DNA of 64,000 nucleotides from Planotetraspora thailandica (GTDB lineage: Bacteria; Actinomycetota; Actinomycetes; Streptosporangiales; Streptosporangiaceae): contig NZ_BOOR01000007.1 of the NCBI RefSeq assembly GCF_016863335.1, positions 186,001 through 250,000 of the forward strand. Reading direction: 5' to 3'. Position 1 is the stretch's first letter; the number at the start of each line of letters is the position of its first letter. A model generated the notes under the pieces. The model searched no databases. It saw nothing but the letters and a program-made list of their open reading frames with translations, and had not been told where the DNA came from. A program made the translations under genes and the position numbers. Positions 1 through 8,589 of this stretch are shown here, in pieces.

Positions 1-63
1 GGCCGTCTGGTCCCATACTTCGATCGAGGTCTAGTTCAGGCGGACAAGGTTTTCGACGAGCTT

Positions 64-2424
64 ATGAACGGTGATTTCATAAAAGCTTCAAAAAAGCTCG
101 ACTCCTATGCCGACTATCGTTTGGCCTGTGAGGCGGAGGCCGAATCCGAGCGCTCCATAACGGAGATCATTGATTCTGGTGCGGTGAACCGCAAGACGGT
201 CTACCTTGTGGCCAGCGTGATCGCCTGGATTCTGATACTGATTACGGAGATATTCAACGAGGGAACGCCTTGGAGCTTCCTAGCCTTCGCGGTCGGGGTG
301 GCCCCTCTGTTCCTTGCTGGAGTGGAGTTCCGTAAGGTTCTCGAAAGAAGGGGTGAAGCGAGCACGCTGCGGACCACGCTGTTTTTCGGTGCAGGCCTCT
401 TGGTGACCCTGTCGCCCTATGTGTTCTTTGATATGGAGTGGCGCCTCATCAAGCTACCCGTCGTGTTAGTGACCGCATGTTGGAGCGGGTTTCTTCTCGG
501 GAGCGAAGCGACACTTGGGCAGTTCGCGAATACGATCTACCTGCCGGTTGCGATATATGAGCGTCAAAACGATCGGAAGAGAGTGGACGAGACAAGAGAG
601 GATTGGCTCGATGACGCCATCGAGAACGCGATCCTTCCGCACGCAATATATGTCATAAATACTTTCTTGGGTGACGACCATGACAAACTGCTGGTCGAGC
701 AGGACTCTGAGGGTCTGAAGAGGCTTCATGATCCGGAACTGACCGTGTCCACCGGTTCTCAGAGGCGCGTCGAGGCAGCTCTTTCGAGGGTGGATGGCGG
801 CAGCATAGCCATTTCTGGACCCCGCGGTGCGGGTAAGTCCACGCTGCTGCGAGTGGTCTGCGGATCTCAGGAGGGACTATGCGTTTATGTCGCGGCCCCG
901 GCCGAGTATGTGCCGCGAGACTTTCTCGTCGAACTGTTCCAACGGATATGTGAAAGCTATATTGAAGATCAGGGGTATGACTCCACCATATCCTTGAGCC
1001 GGGCTGGCATCCGCAAGAAAAAGGCGTTTCGCGTTCTACGTGACACGTCGTTGACCACCCTGCGGTCGGTGATCGCAATCGGCCTGATCGGCCTCGTGAT
1101 GTGGTCGCTCTACGTGGAGTTCCGAGTACTGCTAGAGGATGTGATGGCGACGTCACTTAAAGAGCTTCGCGAACTGTGGACTCGGGTGCCGGCGGCGTGG
1201 GAGGAATATTGGGTGGCAGTGCAAGTGATCATATTCGTCCTTGCGCTGATTCTTTGGCCTGGACGTCGCAGGTGGCGCGACCTGAGGCGTCATTCTGAGC
1301 CACCTCTGGTCAATAGGGCGAGACAGAATCTTTTCCGATTGCAGATAGACCGGACGACGACGCTCGGCTCCAGCGCCGGACTGAGTGGTCCCATGGGTGC
1401 GAGTATCGGATTGAGCAAGAGTGCGTCCTTGAAGTACCTTCCCTGGACCTTTCCGGAGTTGGTCGGCAACCTGCGGCGTTTCATGGAAGCCGTCAGTGAG
1501 GAGCAGAGACAGGGTGGGAAACGCCTGGTCGTTGCCATCGACGAAATCGATCGGATCGGCTCGACGGAGAACGCGGAGCGTTTCATAAGCGAAGTGAAGG
1601 CGATCTTCGGCGTGGACAACTGCTACTTCCTTGTGTCGGTCGCCGAGGACGTCGGTGCGGCTTTCGGCCAACGATCGATCCTGGGCCGCTCCATGTTCGA
1701 GAACGCGTTCGATGAGGTTGTCAGCGTAGAGGCGCTGTCTCTCGAAGAGTCGCGCGAATTACTCCTGCGCCGGGTTCCCGGGTTCACCACGGCCTTCGTG
1801 TTTCTCGTCTACTCCTTGTCGGGTGGGCTCCCGAGAGAGCTCATTCGCGTCACCCGGCGCTTGGTCGAGATAAATCAGGACCTGCGCTCTCCCGGGTACT
1901 CCCCTCACATTGAGGAGTTGGCGAACGCTCTCTTCAAGGAAGAGTTGACCGAGGTGCTGATCGGCGCGCGGAATCAGTTGTCTAAGCTCACACCCTCCCC
2001 GCGGTGGGCGCCCGCCTTCGATCTCATGAGGACGACGATAAATTCCATACGGGCCGAGCGTGAGGGGTCTCTCGATTCGTCTATCGCACACATTTCAACG
2101 CTTGCTCATCTGAACATGGTTCCGCACGAGGTCATGGCTCCGTATGACGGCTCCACGGAGGCGGATGGAGGCGGGACGAGGGAAGTTGATCAGAGGATCC
2201 ATGATGGAATCTCGCGAGTGTCGTCGTTCGCCTTCTTCGGATTGACTTTCGCGGCGTCGTTCTCTCGCGGATGCTTTGACGTGGACAAGGCGGAGCGGGA
2301 GTGGCGGAACAATGCATTCGGCTCGCACGAAGAATTGGCTTCGGCCAGGCGTGAGCTCAGCATTTCGCCGTCGGCGGGCAGGCTCGTGGTCGAGCGGTTT
2401 CGTTCTGCATGGAACATCACATAG
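64..2424 (+). CDS. KAP-type membrane P-loop NTPase (5' end may lie outside window)
   Basis: This is a large P-loop NTPase anchored in the membrane. Four hydrophobic segments lie at about residues 46-64, 71-88, 105-122 and 131-147. Walker A is GPRGAGKS at 252-259 and Walker B is VVAIDEID at 489-496. Two further hydrophobic segments (about 333-353 and 382-400) sit between Walker A and B; such an insertion is the hallmark of the KAP family, which includes the phage-exclusion protein PifA. The frame stays open from base 1 to the ATG at 64, and that ATG has only a weak ribosome binding site, so the protein may start upstream. It lies beside a restriction-modification set, so a defence role is inferred from context only. 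Confidence 0.7.
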   Translation: MNGDFIKASKKLDSYADYRLACEAEAESERSITEIIDSGAVNRKTVYLVASVIAWILILITEIFNEGTPWSFLAFAVGVAPLFLAGVEFRKVLERRGEASTLRTTLFFGAGLLVTLSPYVFFDMEWRLIKLPVVLVTACWSGFLLGSEATLGQFANTIYLPVAIYERQNDRKRVDETREDWLDDAIENAILPHAIYVINTFLGDDHDKLLVEQDSEGLKRLHDPELTVSTGSQRRVEAALSRVDGGSIAISGPRGAGKSTLLRVVCGSQEGLCVYVAAPAEYVPRDFLVELFQRICESYIEDQGYDSTISLSRAGIRKKKAFRVLRDTSLTTLRSVIAIGLIGLVMWSLYVEFRVLLEDVMATSLKELRELWTRVPAAWEEYWVAVQVIIFVLALILWPGRRRWRDLRRHSEPPLVNRARQNLFRLQIDRTTTLGSSAGLSGPMGASIGLSKSASLKYLPWTFPELVGNLRRFMEAVSEEQRQGGKRLVVAIDEIDRIGSTENAERFISEVKAIFGVDNCYFLVSVAEDVGAAFGQRSILGRSMFENAFDEVVSVEALSLEESRELLLRRVPGFTTAFVFLVYSLSGGLPRELIRVTRRLVEINQDLRSPGYSPHIEELANALFKEELTEVLIGARNQLSKLTPSPRWAPAFDLMRTTINSIRAEREGSLDSSIAHISTLAHLNMVPHEVMAPYDGSTEADGGGTREVDQRIHDGISRVSSFAFFGLTFAASFSRGCFDVDKAEREWRNNAFGSHEELASARRELSISPSAGRLVVERFRSAWNIT

Positions 2425-2479
2425 AGAACCGCTCCGCATGTCCCGCTTACATCGAAGCGGTGAGGAACCTCGCGACGGA

Positions 2480-3472
2480 TCAGTAACTCGTGAGGGGGCT
2501 CGGGGCATGGACACTCTCTCCTGCACGCACCACCGAGTAGCGATTACCCCCGAGCAGCGTGCTGGGGCGAGGGTCGTCGCGCTCCACGGGCACCACCTGA
2601 ACGCTAATCCACTGTCCCTGCTGGGGAATCGGGACGTTGAGCTCGCGCGCGATATGGGGGTGGCGATCCTGATGACCGAGGATGAGAATTCCCTCGGGCA
2701 GAAGACTCTTGCGAGCGTCGCGAACACGTTTAGGTCCGTCGTCCTGTTGGGCCACCGTCAAGACGACCTCGCGACGCACGATGCGCCGTTGCACCAGGCG
2801 GAACAACTGGTTCACGCGCTGCTGGCCGCTGTTGCCCCGTCCCTTCACTCCGGGTGGGTTGAAGATCGCTTGGCGCGTAGCCTCTGGAAGCTTGAGAAGA
2901 AGGTTCTCGGGAAGCCGTCCGTGGTGGACAAGCCAGCGAATTCTGGAGCGCGCCGCAGCCAGGATCTCTCTCTTTCCGTCCTGGTTGCCCTTTCCCGGAC
3001 TGAGAACATCAGGCGTGGTACGCAGTAACCCCGCCGAAAAAGTTCCCCGGGTGTCGTCGGCATGCATGAGTAGACAGATTTCACCGACCGCCTCGCGGGG
3101 AATGGACTGCTTGACCAGCCCTTTCCCGGAGAACTTCGCGTCTACCTCATGTCCGTCGATGAGATAGTCCATGTGGCGACCGCGTTGGAGATTGAAAGCC
3201 GCCTGGCAGATGATCTCGACCTTGGTGCCGAGGTAGGTTCTTTCGGTCTTGACGACGGTCTTAGCGGCGAGGTCGAACCTCCCTGTGCGTTGACCGTCGA
3301 GCACCTCGTCGATCGACTGGCGGAGGATCTCACCGAATCGGGCCTCCAGATTCGAGTGACCCTCGAACCATGACGCGACGGCATCGAGCGCATCGTCCCC
3401 AGTGCCTATGGCGGCGGTTTCAACGACCGACCGCGAGCGCTCGGGAAGCTCGAAATCAAGGGTGTCTGCCAT
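2480..3472 (-). CDS. NaeI-family type II restriction endonuclease
   Basis: The 330-aa protein is close to the length of NaeI (317 aa). From memory, the NaeI catalytic residues are Glu70, Asp86, Asp95 and Lys97. Here E86, D102, D111 and K113 have exactly the same spacing, the last two within GHEVDAKFS. A DGQRTGR motif (59-65) resembles the ligase-like motif described near the NaeI N-terminus. NaeI is a type IIE enzyme that cuts GCCGGC and binds a second effector copy through its C-terminal domain. The gene lies 58 bp downstream of the methyltransferase on the same strand, so the two probably share a transcript. The site GCCGGC is inferred from the family. No clear Shine-Dalgarno sequence precedes the ATG. 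Confidence 0.85.
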   Translation of the reverse strand: MADTLDFELPERSRSVVETAAIGTGDDALDAVASWFEGHSNLEARFGEILRQSIDEVLDGQRTGRFDLAAKTVVKTERTYLGTKVEIICQAAFNLQRGRHMDYLIDGHEVDAKFSGKGLVKQSIPREAVGEICLLMHADDTRGTFSAGLLRTTPDVLSPGKGNQDGKREILAAARSRIRWLVHHGRLPENLLLKLPEATRQAIFNPPGVKGRGNSGQQRVNQLFRLVQRRIVRREVVLTVAQQDDGPKRVRDARKSLLPEGILILGHQDRHPHIARELNVPIPQQGQWISVQVVPVERDDPRPSTLLGGNRYSVVRAGESVHAPSPLTSY

Positions 3473-3530
3473 GGCTGGAGTTTAGGAGGCCGCCGAGTCA
3501 GCGATCAACAACATGGACCCGGGTGTCCCA

Positions 3531-4613
3531 TTAGGCCTCTTCTGTCACCGGTGTGGCGAAGGCAAGCCTGTAAACGAACTCCGCAAGCGCCTTGGCGAGG
3601 TTCGGTGGGACGGCGTTGCCGATCTGTCGAGCCACCTCGATCTTGCTACCCTCGAAAACGAAGTCGTCCGGAAAGCTCTGGATTCGTGCTGCCTCCCGAT
3701 GAGTGATCGGGCGGTCGGCGGTGGGGTGAAGGTATCGACCCTTCTCTGGTTTGTAGAACTCAGTTCGGATCGTGAAGCCGGGGCGGTCCCACCAGAGCCG
3801 TCCCATCACGTCCGTGGTGCCAGTCGGCTTGTTGGCCCAGCAGTTCGGAAGGAGATCGGGCCGGTTGCGAGCCAGATCAAAGCGGTTGCCGCCTTCTGGA
3901 ATGGCGCGATACCGCTCCAGGGACTTCTGTGTTGGATTGCGGCGGATGTGTAGATCCTGACCCCCATCGGGGCGTGTTCCGATCTCTGTGATCTCTGGTG
4001 TCGGCGAAAGATCTGCGATCACATCGCGCAGGGTGGCGTACGGCGTCCCGTCCTGGGACTCAGGCCCATGCGTGGGAGGGGGAGGCCAAGGCACTTCCTT
4101 GAGTCCTCGGATCGCAACGAGGATGCCACGTCGCCTTCGCTGCGCGACGCCGTAGTCGGCGGCGTTCAGCACACCGTAGTTGTAGCCGTACTCCTTGAGT
4201 TCCTCGTCGGTGTCCAGCAGTTCAAGTAGCTTGGCGAACTGCGCAGACTTCTGGAACTCAGGGACGTTCTCGATGACGAATGCCTTGGGCCGCACTTGGC
4301 GGACGGCCTTGAGGTAGTGCTGCCAGAGCTCATTGAGCTGAGCACGACTCTCATCGTCTCGGTCCCGACCAAGAGGACTGAATCCCTGGCATGGTGGGCC
4401 CCCGATGATGATCTCAGCCGGTGGGTAGTCGTGGACTTGCTCGATGGGGCCGTCGTGGACGCGACAGTCGAAGTTCAACTTGAAGGTGCGTGCGGCGGCA
4501 GGTTCGATTTCGACCGCGAAGATCGGTTCATAGCCCAACTCGGCTTGCTGGAACCCGAGAGCGAGACCGCCGGCCCCTGCGAACAGGTCGATCGTCCGGA
4601 TCTGCTCGGTCAT
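3531..4613 (-). CDS. C5-cytosine DNA methyltransferase of the NaeI-type system
   Basis: The 360-aa enzyme carries the canonical m5C methyltransferase motifs in order: motif I FAGAGG (11-16, SAM binding), motif IV GGPPCQGFSP with catalytic Cys75, motif VI ENVPEF (115-120), motif VIII QRRRRG (158-163), REAARIQSFP and QIGNAVPP near the C-terminus. The start at 4613 is chosen because GGGGGAG lies just upstream; the open frame continues to 4910, but that part is less protein-like. A TATAGT -10-like box stands upstream of this start. It should methylate the site cut by the adjacent NaeI-type nuclease and so protect host DNA. Confidence 0.92.
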   Translation of the reverse strand: MTEQIRTIDLFAGAGGLALGFQQAELGYEPIFAVEIEPAAARTFKLNFDCRVHDGPIEQVHDYPPAEIIIGGPPCQGFSPLGRDRDDESRAQLNELWQHYLKAVRQVRPKAFVIENVPEFQKSAQFAKLLELLDTDEELKEYGYNYGVLNAADYGVAQRRRRGILVAIRGLKEVPWPPPPTHGPESQDGTPYATLRDVIADLSPTPEITEIGTRPDGGQDLHIRRNPTQKSLERYRAIPEGGNRFDLARNRPDLLPNCWANKPTGTTDVMGRLWWDRPGFTIRTEFYKPEKGRYLHPTADRPITHREAARIQSFPDDFVFEGSKIEVARQIGNAVPPNLAKALAEFVYRLAFATPVTEEA

Positions 4614-4830
4614 CGATCTCCCCCTGTTGGAACCCACAACCACGCAACTATAGGGGTCGCCTCTCCTGCTGGCACCTGTGAGGCCTGAGTCTTCCACGTG
4701 CCGGAGGATCACGGAGGTGACTTGAGAGACAGTGAACACCCTTTCGGCTAAAAAATCGAGCAACTGTTCGCACAAGGTGTGGACTGGAGTCCGTAGTACA
4801 GACGCGAGCCGAGGCCGTACGGTTGACCTT

Positions 4831-5289
4831 GTGACCAGATCCGTGGTGTCGTGGGCCTCAACTGAGGCCACGAGGGCGAGCATGCGGTCCAACAAAGGCC
4901 GTGATACCAAGCCTGAGCTGGCGCTTCGTCGTGCCGCACACGCGCTCGGACTGCGTTACCGAGTCGCGTACCGCCCGATCAAAACCGTGCGCCGTACGGC
5001 GGACCTGGTGTTCACGAAAGCGAGAGTCGCTGTCTTCATGGATGGCTGCTTCTGGCATGGGTGTCCCGAACATCACACTGTGGCCGTCACCAACGCGACT
5101 TTCTGGGCGGAGAAGGTCCGGCGAACGCGAGAGCGCGACGCGGAGACTGACCGCCTGCTTGAGGAGGCCGGCTGGCTGGTTGTCCGGATCTGGGAACACG
5201 AGAACAGCGCGCGGGCCGCCGAACGTGTGGCCGAAGTAGTGGCCGCTCGCCGGTCCGGTTTCCCGCTACAGGTAACCACAGGCGTGTAG
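4831..5289 (+). CDS. vsr: Vsr very-short-patch-repair endonuclease
   Basis: The 152-aa product matches Vsr in length and motifs: the N-terminal SNKGRDTKPEL helix, RTADLVF with a catalytic Asp, VFMDGCFWHGCP with Zn-binding and active-site residues, FWAEKV and a C-terminal VVRIWEHE. Vsr nicks beside T in T:G mismatches that arise when 5-methylcytosine deaminates. It is divergent from the m5C methyltransferase, which is the usual partnership. I chose the GTG at 4831 because it gives the family's usual length; an upstream ATG (4732) would add 33 unlikely residues. No strong ribosome binding site is visible, so the mRNA may be leaderless. Confidence 0.88.
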   Translation: MTRSVVSWASTEATRASMRSNKGRDTKPELALRRAAHALGLRYRVAYRPIKTVRRTADLVFTKARVAVFMDGCFWHGCPEHHTVAVTNATFWAEKVRRTRERDAETDRLLEEAGWLVVRIWEHENSARAAERVAEVVAARRSGFPLQVTTGV

Positions 5290-5392
5290 GTCTCCGGGAC
5301 GGCTTTCACAACGACCGATGGATGGGGCTCGTGGGATTCCGTTCTCCACAGGTTTATGGGCGCCCCCGCTCAATCCGACCTCTTCTGCACCT

Positions 5393-5611
5393 ACAAGTTC
5401 TGGGCGATCACCTCACGTACCACCCGCTCGGCGGCGCGGTGTCGAAACAAGACCGATGAAGACGGCGAGCCATGGTGTGGACGCCGTCCAGCAGAGCCTT
5501 GCGCTCCGCGCGGATCCGCTTGGCCCGTCGTAGGGAGTCGGTGATTTCGACTCTGCACTCGCTCGAACGCAAGCCGTGTCCGTCGGTGCTCCGCTTTGTC
5601 ATCCTCCCCAA
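5393..5611 (-). pseudogene. possible frameshifted small gene
   Basis: One frame reads a charged helical segment (SLRRAKRIRAERKALLDG) and then a neighbouring frame continues with AAERVVREVIAQNL and a stop. Joined by one frame shift near 5440, they would give one small alpha-helical protein of about 70 aa. I do not recognise a family. Except for this possible remnant, 5290-5675 holds nothing I can support. Confidence 0.25.
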
Positions 5612-5675
5612 CGCCTGACTGTTGCCCTTCTACTGGGATCCATCGGGACTGCCGGCGGTGGTGAGGACACCTGAC

Positions 5676-5893
5676 ATGGACGAGATGAGCGCGAAACAGG
5701 CGGTGCGGCTGCTCGCATTGCGGTTGCCGCTCTGGACCGTCTGGTACGGCCAGCACACCGGCTACTTCTGGGCGGTGCCAGTGCGCGAGATCTTACAGCG
5801 GCTTCGCACATCGAGTCGCGCACGGCCGATCAGTTGGAGCGGCAAGCCCAGGCGATCGAGTGGCAGGTCAGTGCTCGGGGCCGGGTTGTGTGA
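5676..5893 (+). pseudogene. small hypothetical protein gene with frameshift
   Basis: The ATG at 5676 follows GGTGAGG with good spacing. The reading frame gives LLALRLPLWTVWYGQHTGYF and then loses protein character near 5785. A second frame immediately continues with TADQLERQAQAIEWQVSARG and stops at 5893. The two halves look like one about 72-aa protein broken by a single indel around 5785-5795. Function unknown. It precedes another small gene in the same direction and probably formed an operon with it. Confidence 0.45.
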
Positions 5894-5952
5894 CCTCTGC
5901 TCGCCGGTCGGATGCCGAGGCCAAATGCGCGACCGTCCGGAGGGATTCGATC

Positions 5953-6267
5953 ATGATGCAAGATGAGGCGCTTGCGGACCTCCGGCGCGAACTGGATGCC
6001 CTTGGGGTCTTGACCGAGGATCGAGATGTTCTCTACTTGAGCGAAGGAGACCCAGTCCTCAGTCTTGCTCCGGCACTCGTCGTCTGGGTGAGTCTCCGGC
6101 ACGGGTTTCGCTGGGTGGGCCGGGGTTGGTCATGGGAGTCGCATCCGCTGGACGACGCGGCTGGCGCCGCTCGCTTGCTTGCGCCGCTTCGCCAGGAACG
6201 CATTCGCGACCTGACCCAGTGCACTCCGACCGAACGCCGCCCAGAAACCGCGCCCGCGGAAGGGTGA
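5953..6267 (+). CDS. hypothetical protein, 104 aa
   Basis: The ATG at 5953 is preceded by GGAGGG at a suitable distance, and a second ATG follows directly. The protein has an acidic N-terminal helix (DEALADLRRELDALG) and a Trp-rich centre (VWVSLRHGFRWVGRGWSW) ending in HPLDDAAGAARLLAPL. No catalytic motif is visible and I cannot name a family. It lies 60 bp after the frameshifted gene at 5676-5893 and may have been its operon partner. Confidence 0.6.
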   Translation: MMQDEALADLRRELDALGVLTEDRDVLYLSEGDPVLSLAPALVVWVSLRHGFRWVGRGWSWESHPLDDAAGAARLLAPLRQERIRDLTQCTPTERRPETAPAEG

Positions 6268-6557
6268 GATGACGAGGGGCCGAGGGGCCGTGTCCTCGAC
6301 CCTTCAGGCCAACGCTCCACAGTGCTACCAAGCGCCTTTTGGGCGTGCCGCGTTGTTTTAGTCGGATCAAAAGCCATATGAATTGGCGAAAGTCTTATTT
6401 GTAGAGGAGGCCGCACATACATATTCGCCTAGCTCATAAGATGGGCGGCTGGTTATAGACCTGTAGCTCGAAAGATAGGTCGACCCGTCCAGAGGTCCAA
6501 TCTAATCTGGCAACCTTACGTAGCGAGTTGATTCCCCTTAGTAAGGATTGCTGGTCA

Positions 6558-7127
6558 GTGAGGATCGTTCCGCCGTGCCAAAAATGGATGTTGCGCCGGG
6601 TAGGGGCCCTCGCTGCTGCAGCCATCGCTGTGACCGCATGCCAGGCAGGCGACAACGCATCTGAGCCCGTTCGTACGTCGGCGCCTTCCGTCACGCCTTC
6701 GCCTACGCCGTCTCGCTCTGTGGGTGAGGCCACGGTCGTGGCCGCTTACCGCGATCTCTATCCCGCCGGTCAGCGCGCCGAACATGCCCCGCCCGAGGAA
6801 CGCAGAGCCATCCTGGATGATGTCGCCACGCAGCCGCTGCTGGACCGGATGCTCCGCGGGATTGCGGCGCTCCGAGTGACCGGACGCGTCACCTGGGGCG
6901 CACCCGTCATCCACGCATTTGAGGTAAGGATCGAGGAGGACCGGGCCACGCTCCACGACTGCCAGGACGGCTCCAAGGCCGGCCAGGCGGACGACAAGAC
7001 GGGAAAACATCTCACCCGCGGCTCGACCGGCACTCACTTGATCGCCAACCTGTCCAAGGGAACGGACGGAGCGTGGCGGATCTCCAAGGTGGAACAGGTG
7101 GATGAGCCTTGCTCGCCGGCATCCTGA
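6558..7127 (+). CDS. lipoprotein at head of Tad pilus operon
   Basis: The N-terminus has a basic and hydrophobic signal (RRVGALAAAAIA) and the lipobox VTAC followed by a Ser/Thr/Pro-rich linker, so Cys should be lipidated and the protein anchored outside the membrane. The folded part (about 60-190) resembles small accumulation-associated domains seen in actinobacterial pilus loci, but I assign no function. GTG 6558 has AAGGA upstream; ATG 6588 is the alternative. The next gene overlaps its 3' end, placing it in the Tad operon. Confidence 0.7.
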   Translation: MRIVPPCQKWMLRRVGALAAAAIAVTACQAGDNASEPVRTSAPSVTPSPTPSRSVGEATVVAAYRDLYPAGQRAEHAPPEERRAILDDVATQPLLDRMLRGIAALRVTGRVTWGAPVIHAFEVRIEEDRATLHDCQDGSKAGQADDKTGKHLTRGSTGTHLIANLSKGTDGAWRISKVEQVDEPCSPAS

Positions 7128-7924
7128 GTCCCGTTCTCGTGGTGGCGCTGAGCACAAGCCCCTTGGGGGACGGGGACGAAGTGAAGGTGCACACACAGTA
7201 TGCGGGCTACATCATTTCTGGAAAGCAGGTGTCTCGCCCGGCGGTCGCGAGTACGCACGCTAAGGGGTCACGTGTCACGTGCAAGTACAGCCGCTGGTTT
7301 GCCAGTGGCAGGGTGAATGGTGGCCTTGAGTTCGTGGACCCCGGTAGTAACCCCTCCGGGAGTCCCACGGACAGGGGAGCCTACTACCTGGTCGAATGTT
7401 CGGACGGCTACCGCGATGTCGTGCGGATTCCGAAGGGTCGCGACGCTGGAGTTACGCCTGAGCAGCTCGCTCGCCGGGCATACAGGCTCATCCCCGTCAC
7501 ATCGCCGAAAGTCCTCACCGCGCCGCCACGCGGCCACGATGGTCTCGTCGGCCTTCCGCACTGGTTCTACCTGGCGAAAGGGGAATGGGCAGCCAGGTCA
7601 AAGCGGCTGAGGATCGGCGGCGTCTGGGCGGAGGCCACCGCAGCACCACAGAGGATGACCGTCAGCCTCGGCGACGGAAAGACGATTACCTGCGATGGTC
7701 CCGGCGCCGCATATGACCCAACCAAGTCGGCTGACGAGCAGCATTCCACCTGCTCTTACCGATATCTCCACCCACGGAGTGCCTACCAGGCGACTGTGAG
7801 CGTGACGTGGGGTGGCACCTGGCACGGCTCCGGTGGAACGGGAGGCACGCTACCGCCCATCACTCGATCGGTCACGTTCCAGATTCGCGTCGTCGAAGCG
7901 CAGGCCCTCGTCACGAAGGAGTAG
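7109..7924 (+). CDS. secreted hypothetical protein of Tad operon
   Basis: The frame is closed by a stop just before the TTG at 7109, so the start is that TTG or a GTG at 7139/7142. The N-terminus LAGILSPVLVVALSTS is a short signal peptide. The mature region is rich in beta-type sequence, with two Cys-containing segments (VTCKYSRW, ITCDGPG) and a conserved-looking YHPRS-like YLHPRSAYQATVSVTW stretch near the C-terminus. It overlaps the upstream lipoprotein gene and ends 4 bp before the CpaB-like gene. An exported accessory of the pilus is inferred from position. Confidence 0.65.
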   Translation: MLAGILSPVLVVALSTSPLGDGDEVKVHTQYAGYIISGKQVSRPAVASTHAKGSRVTCKYSRWFASGRVNGGLEFVDPGSNPSGSPTDRGAYYLVECSDGYRDVVRIPKGRDAGVTPEQLARRAYRLIPVTSPKVLTAPPRGHDGLVGLPHWFYLAKGEWAARSKRLRIGGVWAEATAAPQRMTVSLGDGKTITCDGPGAAYDPTKSADEQHSTCSYRYLHPRSAYQATVSVTWGGTWHGSGGTGGTLPPITRSVTFQIRVVEAQALVTKE

Positions 7925-7928
7925 TTCC

Positions 7929-8585
7929 ATGCTCCACCGGCTTACGCCGAACCTGGAACAGGGTCACGTCTCGCACGTACGCCCACTCCCAGGAAGACGC
8001 CGCCCGATGATGCTCGTGGCGAGCGTCGCGTTGACCGCTTTGGGTGCGCTGATCGCCTGGGAGGTGTACGGCGTCGCCGGCCATCAGACGCCTGTGCTTG
8101 TCGTCGCTCGTGACGTTCCCATCGGTCAGCAGCTCCAGGTGCAGGACCTGAGAACCGTGGCCCTGGGCATGGATCCCGCGGTCCGCTCGTTCAACGCCGC
8201 CGACAAGAGCACGGTGATCGGCAAACGTGCCGCCGTGGATCTAAAAGCCGGCAGCCTCCTCTCACCCGATCAGGTCGCCGAGACTCTCACTCCGGCACCG
8301 AACCAGGTCGTCGTGCCCCTCGCGATGAAGGCGAGCCAGCTTCCGGCCAGGGGTATCCAGCCCGGCGATCGGGTGGTTGCCACCGCCGTGCTTGCCGGTG
8401 CGCAGGAAGGGCAGAGTGGCAGGTCGTCCGTGGATCATTTCGCCCAGGTAGATCGTGTCGGCCAGGCAGACGCTGACGGGTTCATCGTGGTGGACCTCGT
8501 CGTCCCGGCACAGGACGGTACGGCTCTCGCCCGCCAAGCGGCCATGGGGAAGATCGCTATCGTCCTTCAATCCAGGGCGGAGTGA
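7929..8585 (+). CDS. cpaB: SAF-domain pilus assembly protein (CpaB/RcpC-like)
   Basis: AAGGAG lies just before ATG 7929. One N-terminal transmembrane helix (residues about 28-50) is followed by a SAF domain: VLVVARDVPIGQQLQVQDL, a GKRAAVDLKAGSLLSPDQV loop and a second beta region with ARGIQPGDRVV. This is the order in CpaB/RcpC proteins, which sit in the envelope and help assemble Tad pili. It is followed after 4 bp by the CpaE-like ATPase gene. Confidence 0.85.
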   Translation: MLHRLTPNLEQGHVSHVRPLPGRRRPMMLVASVALTALGALIAWEVYGVAGHQTPVLVVARDVPIGQQLQVQDLRTVALGMDPAVRSFNAADKSTVIGKRAAVDLKAGSLLSPDQVAETLTPAPNQVVVPLAMKASQLPARGIQPGDRVVATAVLAGAQEGQSGRSSVDHFAQVDRVGQADADGFIVVDLVVPAQDGTALARQAAMGKIAIVLQSRAE

Positions 8586-8589
8586 CGCC

